Source: Stenogyne calaminthoides (lineage: Eukaryota; Streptophyta; Magnoliopsida; Lamiales; Lamiaceae). From it: a stretch of DNA of 64,000 nt. Positions 20,896-30,791 of the stretch are shown here, piece after piece (positions within the stretch are counted from its first letter, which is position 1; each line of letters opens with the position of its first letter). The stretch lies in the NCBI GenBank assembly GCA_037126765.1, contig JBBCBC010000016.1, positions 16,480,728 to 16,544,727 on the forward strand, read 5' to 3'. The notes under the pieces were generated by a model. The model saw nothing but the letters and a program-made list of their open reading frames with translations, was not told the DNA's origin and searched no databases. The translations under genes were made by a program, and so were the position numbers.

Positions 20896-21990
20896 ATGAT
20901 GCCGCCCAAACGCGATGCCCAGCAAGATATCACTTCGTTGAGTGAGCAGGTCACGGCCATAACTCAGAGCCTTGCGGACATGCGCACATCCCAGCAACAA
21001 CTCGCTGCACAGGTGGCGTCCCTCCTTCCTGGCGGCGCCAATGCCCACCGTGCGCAACCCCCACCCGGCGACGCGTCTTCCGATCACGTCGACATCTCTG
21101 ATGGTGAAGACACATTTACGGATCAGAACCCGTTTGCACAGCCGGAGCGACGGGCCAATCCAATTCCCGCACCTGACAACCGCTGGGAAACGGGTTTCCG
21201 TCCAGAGATCATGGAATTCACCGGGTCTGATTCCCCTGATGCTTTTATTGATTGGTTCCATACTGTTGAAGACCTGCTAGAGTTCAAGGGAGTACCTCAT
21301 GACCATCGCGTTGCCTTTTTGGCGACGAGGTTTCGCGACCGAGCCGCAGCATGGTGGCGCAATGTGAAAAAGGCCCGCACTCGAAATGGGAAGCCCGAAA
21401 TCGTCCTTAGGGCGAAGTTTCGGAAACGCGTGTTCAAAGAGTTCCTTCCTCTAAATTATGATAGTATTCAGTACCAGAAGTTTCAGAATCTCCGTCAGGG
21501 TGCGCGATCGGTGGACGCGTACACCACATAATTTTATCAACTTCTGACTCGTATTGACAGCCGTGAGACACAATCGCAGCTTGTTTCTCGCTACATTGGT
21601 GGCTTACGTGTTCAGTTCCAGGACACACTGAATCTTTTCCGGCCTGAGACGATTGCGGATGTACACCAACATGCATCAACTTTGGAGAACCAGTTTTCCC
21701 GGCGTTCCTACACCACCCCACCATTCACAGACCGGCGCCCTCCACCAGCGCCATTGCCGTCTACATCGACGGCCCCCCTGGCCCTCGATCTAGCGCCCCA
21801 TTGGGCAACACCGCTCGTCCATCTCCGCCACCCCCAGTTGGACCGCGACCGCCCATGCACGGTCGTTGTTTCAATTGCGGAGACCCGTGCCACCGCATGA
21901 ACGCGTGCCCGCAACCACGCAGCTCTCGAACACTACTTTTGGAGGGCGATGATGATAGCTCATATTCCGGCCCCCCAATTTTTGATGAGG
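20896..21990 (+). pseudogene. gag: gypsy gag with zinc knuckle, broken
   Basis: Starts MMPPKRDAQQDITSLSEQV, a coiled-coil-like start, followed by a Pro/Asp-rich linker. Then comes the retrotransposon gag domain, with FTGSDSPDAFIDWFHTVEDL, FRDRAAAWWRN and KFRKRVFKEFLP. A stop at 21529 interrupts the domain (AYTT, stop, FYQLLTR), and the frame shifts near 21800. The nucleocapsid zinc knuckle RCFNCGDPCHRMNACPQP (CCHC spacing 2-4-4) lies at about 21858-21910 in the new frame. It packages genomic RNA in functional relatives; this copy is dead. Confidence 0.85.
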
Positions 21991-22560
21991 ACGTCGCAGA
22001 AGAGGTTGCTCATTTGCAAGGGGACGTGGGCCCCTTACTTGTTCTTCGTCATGCTTTTTGTTCGCCAAAGCCTGATGCCGATCCCGAGCATGACCAGCGC
22101 AATTGCCTTTTTCATTCTACTTTCACCATTCAGGGGACGGTCTGTAAGTTTATTATTGATTCTGGAGCTTGTGAGAACGTTATTTGTGGTACTGCTGATT
22201 CTAAATTGTCACTTAATACTGTCTCTCACCCGCACCCATATAACCTTGGGTGGCTGTGTCGTGATACTGTTGTGCTGTTACTGATCGTGTGCAAGTATCT
22301 TTTTCTATTGGAGGTCGCTACTCGGATACGGTTTGGTGTGATGTTGTGCCAATGGACGCTTGCCACCTCCTCCTGGGTCGTCCTTGGCAATATGATAGAC
22401 GTGTTATGCATGATGGGTTCCTTAATACGTACTCTTTTATGATGAATGGGTGCAAGTTTGTGTTACATTCTTCATGCAAACCCCCTCCATCACCACATAC
22501 TGCCCCTCACGTGAACTTAGTACGGGTTCACCGGGTTTTGTATTGATTGCACATGATATA
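21991..22560 (+). pseudogene. pol: gypsy aspartic protease region, broken
   Basis: The active-site motif IIDSGACENVI lies at about 22152-22185, and the C-terminal pattern ACHLLLGRPWQYDRRVMHDG at about 22354-22415 in another frame. A frameshift near 22250 separates them. The order gag knuckle, protease, RT is as in other gypsy elements. Confidence 0.8.
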
Positions 22561-23106
22561 TCTGAGTCTACTTCTTCGGTTCCTTCTGTGGATCAATCCC
22601 CTTTGCAGGACTTTGCGGATGTATTCCCCTCTGAACTGCCAGCTGAGTTGCCGCCTCTCCGAGATATCCAACACCAAATCGACCTAGTCCCGGGGGCATC
22701 TTTGCCAAACCGCCCACATTATCGTATGAGCCCCTCAGAACATGCCAAACTCTGTAGACAGGTGGAAGAGCTATTGGAACGTGGCCTAGCTAGTTCGTGA
22801 GAGTTTGAGCCCTTGTGCCGTCCCTGTCCTTCTAACTCCCAAGAAGGACGGCACCTGGCGTATGTGTGTTGACAGCAGAGCTATCAACAAGATTACAGTT
22901 CGATATCGCTTCCCTATTCCTCGCCTCGACGACTTATTGGATCAGTTGAGTGGGTCAGTGGTCTTTTCTAAACTTGATTTGCGCAGTGGCTACCACCAGA
23001 TTCGGATTCGCCCAGGGGATGAGTGGAAAACAGCCTTTAAGACGCGTGAGGGCCTCTTTGATTGGCTGGTTATGCCCTTTGGCCTCTCGAACGCTCCGAG
23101 CATATT

Positions 23107-23186
23107 TGAGAGAATTTCATCTCATCTAAAAGCTCGAGCTTGTAGAGAGGGTCGGGAATAATCCATTTATTTAATTTCCCTCAACA
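23107..23186 (-). repeat. TRIM LTR, 3' copy
   Basis: 80-bp terminal direct repeat, next to the polypurine tract. Confidence 0.93.
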
Positions 23187-23300
23187 CTCCCCCTCACTCG
23201 TGGGCCGAATCATTGCCTCTGCTCTCTGGAGAGGAGGCCCAACAGAGTGGACAATTTAAATGGGTGGAGTGTTTCCACGGGAATCGAACCCACAACCTGG

Positions 23301-23312
23301 GCTCTGATACCA
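23301..23312 (-). other. TRIM primer-binding site
   Basis: Plus strand GCTCTGATACCA, complement of the initiator Met tRNA site, directly against the 5' LTR. It continues on the minus strand into CCAGG and then GGTTCGATTCCCGTGG, which resembles a tRNA T-arm. Confidence 0.9.
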
Positions 23313-23392
23313 TGAGAGAATTCCGTCTCATCTAAAAGCTCGAGCTTGTAGAGAGGGTCGGGAATAATCTATTTATTTAATTTCCCTCAACA
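23313..23392 (-). repeat. TRIM LTR, 5' copy
   Basis: 80-bp terminal direct repeat, next to the primer site. Confidence 0.93.
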
Positions 23393-24260
23393 ATATTCAT
23401 GCGCGTTATGAACCAAGCCCTGCGACCACTTATAGGCAGCTCTGTCGTTGTCTATTTTGATGACATTCTTGTTTATAGCCAGTCAGAGACAAAGCATGTT
23501 AATCACCTTCGTGATGTTCTTGGCATTCTTATGGTGCCCCTCATAAGTGTGTGTTCTTTATTGATTCTGTCCTATTCCTTGGATTCCGTATATCTTCTGC
23601 TCGCATATTAGTGTTGATGATTCTAAAATCGCGGCCATTCGGGATTGGCCCACTCCCATTACCATCACGGCCGTTTGGAGTTTTCACGGCTTGGCTTCCT
23701 TCTACCGACGTTTCATTTCTCACTTCAGTTGGATTATGGCACCCCTCACAGATTGCATGAAGGGTAAGTCTTTCACCTTGACTCCTGAAGTAGACGCTGC
23801 ATTCACCCTTATCAAGCAGAAATTGACTTCTGCTCCAATACTGATTTTGCCTGATTTCGAATTGCACTGTGACGCCTCGAAGGTTGGTATTGGCGCTGTT
23901 CTTAGTCAAGATGGCCGCCCCATTGCTTTCTTTAGTGAAAAGCTTACGGGCCCTAGGTCCCGTTATTGTGCGTATAATGTGGAATTTTATGCGGTTGTTC
24001 GAGCTGTCCGGTATAGGCGTCATTATTTATTCCAGCGAGAGTTTGTTTTATTTACTGATCACGACTCTCTTAAATAAATGGCGAGTCGGCATGCTTCATG
24101 GGCTGCTTACCTCCAACAGTTTAATTTTGTCATCCGGCATAAGTCTGGGGCTGCGAATCGCGTGGCGGACGCACTCAACCGTCGTCATTCGTTGTTGGTT
24201 GACATGCGGATCTCCGTGCCTGGGTTCGACAACTTTGCCTAGTTGTATGCGGATGACCCA

Positions 24261-25492
24261 TTCTTCTCACGGATTCTCATGCAGCTCGAGGATGGGGGTA
24301 CTTCGGATTTCATTCTTGCTGATGGATTTTTGTTTATGGTACACGTCTGTGTATCCCAGCGTGCAGCCTCCGCCTCCATTTAATCACGGAGTTGCATGGC
24401 TTAGGCCACGACGGCCGCGACCGTACTCTGGCACTGTTACAGCAACGTTATTTTTGGCCTACTCTCAGCCGTGACGTCACTCGTTTTGTGGCACGTTGCC
24501 ATACGTGCCAACTATCTAAAGGAACCGCGACTAATGCGGGCTTATACAGATCACTCCCTGTTCCCGATGCTCTTTGGCTTGGCATCAACATGGATTTTGT
24601 CTTGGGCTTGCCACGTACACAACGGGGGTTTGATTCTATCTTTGTCGTTGTCGATCGCTTTAGTAAGATGGTTTACTTTATCCCATGCAAACGGACGTCG
24701 GATGCAGTGCATGTCGCTCAGTTATATTTTCGGGATGTTTATCGCTTGCATGGTTTGCCTTCTTCTATTGTGTCGGATCGCGACACCCGCATTTTGAGCC
24801 ACTTTTGGCGTTGCTTATGGCGCCAAGCAAACACGGAACTTCATTTCAGTAGTGCTTACCATCCCCAAACCGATGGACAAACGGAAGTTGTTAACCGCTC
24901 GTTGGGGAATACTCTTCGATGTTTGGTTGGTGATAATCTGAAGTCTTGGGACGTGAAATTGAGCCAGGCGGAATTCGCTCATAATTCAGCCGTTTGTCGT
25001 AGTACGGGGTTCTGCCCGTTCTACATTATCTTTGGTCGCGTGCCTCGATTGCCCGTCGATCTCATCACATTACCATCTGGCAGTCACGTTGATGATCGAG
25101 CGGCCTTCTATTGGGAGGAATTACAGTAGGTTCATGCAACCACAAAGCTGCGGTTGCAGGAGAGTAATGCTCGCTACAAAGGGTATGCAGATTCGAGACG
25201 TCGTCACCTTGAGTTCGAAGTTGGTGATCTTGTTTGGGCAGTCCTCACCAAGGATCGGTTTCCTGCACATGAATACAACAAGCTGGCCTCGAGAAAGATT
25301 GGCCTCGTGGAGATCGTTGCAAAAATCAATCCTAATGCTTATCGCTTGCGTCTTCCTGCTGGCATGCGCACGTCCGACGTTTTCAATGTGAAGCACTTGG
25401 TTCCCTTTCCTCGTGAAGAAGAGACCCATCCCGATTCGAGGGCGAATCGTTCCGATGGGGGAGGGAATGATGGAGAAGAGACCACGGAGTAG
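24261..25492 (+). pseudogene. pol: gypsy integrase with C-terminal tail running into the 3' LTR
   Basis: The segment 24392-25129 encodes 245 residues: zinc-binding HGLGHDG (2-8) and CHTC (36-39), then the catalytic triad D68 (NMDFVLGLP), D129 (VSDRDTRI) and E165 (DGQTEVVNRS) with the canonical 35-residue D-E spacing. A TAG at 25127 breaks the frame before the C-terminal part RRRHLEFEVGDLVWAVLTK and SDVFNVKHLVPFP (25154-25492). The stop at 25490-25492 lies 25 bp inside the 3' LTR. No complete chromodomain is visible. Without the stop this would be a structurally complete integrase. Confidence 0.88.
25453..25467 (+). promoter_or_regulatory. Gypsy polypurine tract
   Basis: GATGGGGGAGGGAA directly before the 3' LTR start TGATGG; it is also coding sequence for the polyprotein tail. 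Confidence 0.8.
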
Positions 25493-25689
25493 TCTATTTA
25501 CGTATGCATTTATTTATTTAAGTTGGGCTTTATTATTCTTATTATTTAGTTTTATACTTATGGGCCTTGTTTTACCCTAAGTACGCTAGTATATATGTTT
25601 CCTGCTGTGGATGATGAACACAGATTTTGAAGAATTAACATTTACGGTTTTACCCATATCTCTTGCACTATCACGTTCTCGCTACGTCA
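25468..25689 (+). repeat. Gypsy 3' LTR (222 bp)
   Basis: TGATGGAGAAGAGA to GCTACGTCA, matching 20647-20867. Confidence 0.85.
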
Positions 25690-26034
25690 GTGGTGCAACA
25701 TATTTTTCTTTTTCTCTTTTCTTAATTGTTCGCGAGCATCCTACCACCAAATTGTTGGACAAGAATGTGAGAATACTAAAGAAGGACTTTGGGTTTGTTC
25801 GTTGAACGGGCACTCATCTTCTCCGCGTTTAATCCACCAAAAGGTATACCGTACGTAACTCCTAGAATTCTGCATTTGTAGGATTTAGGTGGCTATTTGT
25901 ACGCATGATATGTTGTTGAATATTTAATTCTTATTTGAATTAATATAGGATTAATTCATGCTAGTAATAATTAATTATTTAATTTTGTATTTAAATTACA
26001 CCTCGAATAGATCCGGGCACCAATTCCCGAACAT
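25690..26034 (+). repeat. Family D LTR fragment, right of gypsy insertion
   Basis: Resumes at GTGGTGCAACA and runs to the LTR end ATTCCCGAACA, matching the minus-strand D LTR from about 14685 down to 14355. It is followed directly by C-family polyprotein sequence. Confidence 0.75.
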
Positions 26035-27196
26035 GAACGTGTTGGCGTTTATGTTTTAAATTTACTCTCTTGTTTTAGACTTGAACGGAATAATTGTTAT
26101 TTTTTTCCATCTATTACTCGCAACATTATTTCCATTCTTATGTTAGACATTGAAGGGTTTTCCTTCCATTTTGCTAATAATAATTGTTATTTTTCGTTTA
26201 ATGGTGTTATGTATGGAAATGCTCCTTTATCGAATGGTTTATACTTGTTGCATTGTGAATATAATGTTCTTAATATAGAAAATAGAAGACTCAAACTTAG
26301 TAATCATGAAAACCTGACTTACTTGTGGCATTGTAGAGTTGGTCATGCAAATGAGAATATAATCGCAAGGTAAAGAAAGTTGGACTACTTAACCCCATTC
26401 GAGTTTGAGTCTTATGGAAATTGTGAATCTTGTCTCAAGGGTAAAATGACCAATAAACTCTTTTCTGGGAAAGGGGTTCGTGGCAAAGAAGTTCTAGAGT
26501 TGATCCACAGTAATGTTTGTGGACCATTGCCCACTCTAGCTAGGGGTCACTTCGGCTACTTCATCACTTTTACTGATGACTTCTCAAGGTACGAGTATGT
26601 GTATCTTATGAAACACAAATCCGAATCCTTTGAGAAATTCAAAGAGTATAAAACTGAAGTAGAGAAGCATCTTGGTAAGAGTAATAAGACTCTTCGATCA
26701 GATCGAGGAGGAAAATACCTTAGCCATGAGTTCACTGATTACTTGAAGTTACATGGAATCCAATCACAATGGACTCCTCCCGTAACACCCCAAATGAACG
26801 GAGTTTTCGACAGGAGAAACCGAACCCTGTTAGACATGGTAAGGTCCATGATGAGTTTTTCCTCTCTTCCAACATTCTTGTGGGGATATGCGCTCCAAAC
26901 CTCAATCTACATTCTGAATATGATTCCATTCAAATCGGTTGAGCATACGCCATACGAATTATGACATGGCAAGAAGCTAACTTTCTTACACATAAAAACG
27001 TGGGGTTGCCCTGCGTTTGTGAAAAAATGCTCACTGACAAGTTGGAATCAAAAGGTGAAAAAGGTTACTTTGTGGGATATCCTAAGGAAACTAAAGGATA
27101 TTACTTCTATCTACCTTAGAAATAAACAGTGGTTGTTTCTAGACAGACCAGGTTCCTCGAAGAAGACTATGTCTTTAAGGAACAAGGTCGTAAGAT
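26035..27196 (+). pseudogene. pol: copia (family C) protease end, pre-integrase and integrase
   Basis: Reads YVLNLLSC and CYFFPSITRNIISILMLD (end of the protease region), then LWHCRVGHANENIIA (zinc-binding His pair). After a stop at 26371 come the Cys pair CESCLKGKM and the integrase core. Two of the three catalytic residues are changed: HSNVCGP has N where D is expected (residue 45 of the 26380-26964 segment) and NGVFDRRNRT has D where E is expected (residue 144). RSDRGGKY keeps its D108. A stop at 26962 and frameshifts follow in KTWGCPAFVK and beyond. The frame is then cut by an inverted LTR at 27202. Confidence 0.85.
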
Positions 27197-27201
27197 GATA
27201 G

Positions 27202-28796
27202 TGTTGGAATATAGAAGCACGTAAACACGTAATACATGTGCAATAGAAATTAATGGTTCACCAACAACGAACATATAATTGCATAAACAATTACAATAAT
27301 AATAACGATAAATCTTACAGTAACTCGAGAGAAGATTTCTCAACTATGGTATACACGTAATCCCCAATCACGGACTTGCATGGATTTACCAGCGTAGAAT
27401 CCCAAGATGAATTTGCTAGAAAAATTTTAACTCTAAATCTTATGGAGAAAATATGAATTAACGTTGTTTGTGAATTCCCAAGAGCTCATATATATAGGGA
27501 AGGCCCAACTTAAATCTTAAGATAGCCTGATTGGGAAATAAAATCCCTAATCTTTATTTAAATAAATCTCTTAGATTTATTTCCCACATATAAAATCTCT
27601 ATGGATTTAATACCCATATATGTCAAATCTCTACGTTCTGATTCCATATATATTAAATCCTATAATAATATTCCATATACTATTATTGGAAATTCCTATT
27701 TAATTAAATCTAATTTAATTAAACACTAATAATAGTTAATTCGAAATTAATCTATAATTAGTTAATTCTCCATAAGTTAAATATTAAATTCAATTTAACA
27801 TATAATCAACTAACTATAATCCGTAAAAGAGAACTACTTGTTGTGTGACCCATAGGCCCTTATATATCGAGCGATTAGTCAAACTAACGGTCTTAATTGA
27901 ACTCTAGACAATAAATCAGAAATTCTCAATATATGAGGTACGTTGCGAGAAACGTGCAACTACCTGTAACTGAAACATGGGCTATTACGATTTCCTCATT
28001 TCCTCGATTAGTCTTGAACATGATGAAGTGTCTATTCAAATAACTTAATCAATTTATCTCCAATCAAAAATTGAACACTCATGTCACACTTGGCCACAAA
28101 GTCCAAGTTGACTTGCATTGGCCAACGACTTTGATCCAATTATGATGAGAAGATGAGTACTCTCTCTAAATCCACTTTGAGGAATGAATCATATTCTTGG
28201 CTCAACTACCACGCACATGCACTTCGTGATGAACACAATCCAAGACATGTCTACCCATGGAAGGGTGCAAGCGTCGGTCATGGTCAAAGTTCATCACTCC
28301 ACACATGTCGTGCGTATTGACCTCAAGTCAAAGGAGTATGGCATCGCTCCCACTAATCGAAACACCCGTAGATACATATTGTGGACTTACATCAAACGGT
28401 TTCTCAGATGGGTATACCAATACCCTCTAAGGTATTTGTGCATCCATCATAAGATACCTAGTATCTCGTAGCAAGTGAGATCTTACTATACTCTCTAAGA
28501 GTATGATGCATATCGCACATCAATCTCAATTGCATCATCAATATCTCATTCTTGATGATCCTTGATAGGGGCCATTTGAGAATCATGCTTAAGTCATCTG
28601 AGTTCTCATAACCTCAATGACAACAATGACTCATGGGAACACTTGCATGAATAAATGCAAACAATCAAACATAATATTCAAACAAGTATATTGCCATACA
28701 TTAATATTAAAAGAACTATAATATTAAATCAAACTGAATATCATCGAGTATTATGTCCTTACAATAGATTGTCTCTAGGACACTAACACTAACAGA
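27202..28796 (-). repeat. Solo LTR of family C, inverted, TSD GATAG (1,595 bp)
   Basis: Plus strand begins TGTTGGAATATAGAAGCACG and ends GACACTAACACTAACA. It is the reverse complement of the C LTR at 30792-32335 along its length. GATAG flanks it on both sides (27197-27201 and 28797-28801). No internal sequence remains, so it is a solo LTR left by recombination between two LTRs of one insertion. It splits the polyprotein of its own family. Confidence 0.93.
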
Positions 28797-28801
28797 TAGA
28801 A

Positions 28802-30775
28802 CTTGAAGAAATTCAAGAACCACAAACTAACCAAGAGACTGATAACTTGTCAAAGAAACGTGACAAGGAATCAGTGGGAGCATTCAGCAGCTCTCATGGT
28901 GGAAGTTTATCACTTAGTGATCCTCTTTCATCTAGCGGGAGCGTAATTTGAGTTGCATTGAGAACAACATAGTTCAAACTCCAAGTGGGCTGAATGAGAA
29001 AAACATAGTTCAAACTCCCATCTAAGAGGCATCTGAAAGTGTAGCTCTTGAGGCCTCTTCGGACATTGGTGAAATCGATGCACCATAAAATTTTCACGAC
29101 CAGAATGTACAGCTTGCACAACCACAGCTCTGTAAGTCCACTAGGATTTGTAATCCACCCACTAGATTTTATGGTTTCCTCGTAGAGGAATATGATGATG
29201 TGGAGATTCCAGATAAAGACGACCCTAGAACTTATACTAGGGCGACATTCGATGTTGACTCAGAGAAGTGGCATGAAGCCATGAAATCCAAAATGGACTC
29301 GATGTCTGGGACTTGGTTGAACTGTCAAAGGGGGTCAAACCCATAGGTTGCAAATGTGTCTACAAATGTAAGACTGATGCAAGTGGCAAGGTACAAACCT
29401 ACAATGCTAGGTTGGTGGCGAAAGGTTATAGTCAACGCGAAGGTATTGACTATGACGAGACTTTCTCACCAGTTGCTAAGATCAAGTCCATTAGAATTTT
29501 ATTTGTGGTAGCAGAACATCATGGTTTTGAGATTTGGCAAATGGACGTCAAAACAGCTTTTCTCAATGGCAACATTGACAAAGAAGTGTTTATGACTCTG
29601 GTTTTGTGTCAAAGCCGAAATCTAACCTAGTGTGCAAGCTTAAACGATCCATTTATGGATTGAAGCAAGCTTCTAGGTATTGAAATATCTATTCTGATGA
29701 GGTTGTCAAATCTTTTGACTTCTTCAAAAATTCGGAAGATCCATTTGTTTATCGTAAATGCAGCGGGAAGAATATTATTTTCATAGTCGTATATGTAGAT
29801 GAAATATTGATTATAGGAAACAATATCCCGCTTATGCAGTTGGTGAAAGATTGGTTATCAAAGACCTTCATGATGAAGGATCTTGGTGAAGTCTGCTACA
29901 TCTTAGGGATCAAGATCCACAGTTATATATCCAGATGTTGGGGCTGTCATAGTCCACCTACGTAGATAAAGTGTTGAAGAGATTTGCGATGGAGAAATCT
30001 AAGAGAGGTTCTCTACCGGCATGTCATGGGATAAAGTAGTCTAAGAAGGATTGTCCTTCCCCAGATGCTGATATCCAGCACATGAAGGATATACCATATG
30101 CATCTGCAATTGACTCCATCTTGTACGCCATGACTTGCACTAGGCCAGATGTGGCCTTCACTGTCAGCACCACTGGTAGATACCAACAGAATCCAGGTGA
30201 ACCTCACTGGATTGCTGTCAAGAACATTCTGAAGTACCTCAGACGTACTAAAGATTGATTTCTTGTCTACGGAGGATAGTCAGAGCTAGTTGCAACTGGC
30301 TATGCTGACGCAAGTTTCCAATCCGACTATGTTGATTACAAGTCACAGTCAGTCTATGTTTTCGTTCTCAATGGTTGGGCGATTAGTTGGAAGAGTTCCA
30401 AACAAGAGATTAACACAGACTCAACAACCAAAGTTGAGTACATTGTTGCAGCAGAAGCTACCAAAGAGGTTGTCTAGATAAAATAATTCTTAAATGAACT
30501 AGGGGTAGTTCCGAGTGCCAATAGTCCAATAAAGTTGTATTGTGATAACACTGGTGCGGTTGCGCAAGCTAAGGAACCGAGATCCAATAACAGAAACAAG
30601 CATATACTGAGGCGTTATCACTTGATACGAGAGATAATTGCTAGAGGAGAGATAGAGTTAGAACGTGTTCCCACAGAAGATAATTTGGCTGACCCATTCA
30701 CCAAGGCTTTAAGTATTCATGTACATACTAGACATTTCAATAGTCTAGGGGTTAGACATGTAGGTGATTGACTCT
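28802..30775 (+). pseudogene. pol: copia (family C) reverse transcriptase and RNase H, many stops
   Basis: After a degenerate linker (28802-29200), RT reads CVYKCKTDASGKVQTYNARL, VAKGYSQREGIDYDETFSPV and MDVKTAFLNGNIDKEVFM (29313-29600). In another frame it continues VCKLKRSIYGLKQASRY and then FIVVYVDEILIIGN, in which the second D of the usual YVDD is E (about 29782-29823). RNase H follows: GYADASFQSDYVDYKSQ, ISWKSSKQEINTDSTTKVEY, then LYCDNTGAVAQAKEPRSNNR and LADPFTKALS to about 30770. Stops and shifts occur throughout. Confidence 0.85.
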
Positions 30776-30779
30776 AGTT

Positions 30780-30791
30780 CAAGTAGGAGAT
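30780..30791 (+). promoter_or_regulatory. Polypurine tract of family C
   Basis: CAAGTAGGAGAT directly before the 3' LTR, the usual short copia tract. Confidence 0.65.

Larger units (their letters stand above)
23107..23392 (-). mobile_element. TRIM (terminal-repeat retrotransposon in miniature), 286 bp
   Basis: Two 80-bp direct repeats (23107-23186 and 23313-23392) differ at only three sites. On the minus strand the LTR starts TGTTGAGGG and ends TCTCA. The complement of TGGTATCAGAGC (23301-23312) touches the right repeat, and a pyrimidine run CTCCCCCTCACTC (23187-23199; a polypurine tract on the minus strand) touches the left one. The target ATATT is duplicated on both sides (23102-23106 and 23393-23397). 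There is no coding. It sits inside the RT gene of the gypsy element. Confidence 0.95.
22561..24260 (+). pseudogene. pol: gypsy reverse transcriptase and RNase H, interrupted by a TRIM
   Basis: RT starts with FADVFPSELPAELPPLRDIQ (22610 on). A stop follows at 22798, then AVPVLLTPKKDGTWRMCVDS, FSKLDLRSGYHQIRI and MPFGLSNAPS up to 23106. The TRIM splits the codons of NAPSIF/MRVMN. After it come VVVYFDDILVYS, with the FDD catalytic pair (about 23445-23480), and, after a frameshift, MASFYRRFISHFS. RNase H reads LHCDASKVGIGAVLSQDGRP (about 23860-23920), then FTDHDSLK, a stop, and HKSGAANRVADALNRR. The catalytic residues that can be seen are the usual ones; stops and shifts make it inactive. Confidence 0.85.
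20647..25689 (+). mobile_element. Ty3/gypsy element with short LTRs (about 5.0 kb)
   Basis: Two short LTRs (20647-20867 and 25468-25689) flank gag, protease, RT, RNase H and integrase in that order, which is Ty3/gypsy. A polypurine tract precedes the right LTR. The flanks are D LTR sequence. The flanking five bases are ATGGT and GTGGT, a target duplication with one difference. The internal region has stops and frameshifts and holds a TRIM insertion. No convincing primer-binding site follows the left LTR. Confidence 0.88.

Noticed and set aside
23279..23312. tRNA gene in the TRIM
   Set aside because: Only a T-arm-like piece beside the primer site is present; the rest of a cloverleaf is missing.
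23541..24023. 160-codon minus-strand frame
   Set aside because: Shadow of the gypsy RT and RNase H.
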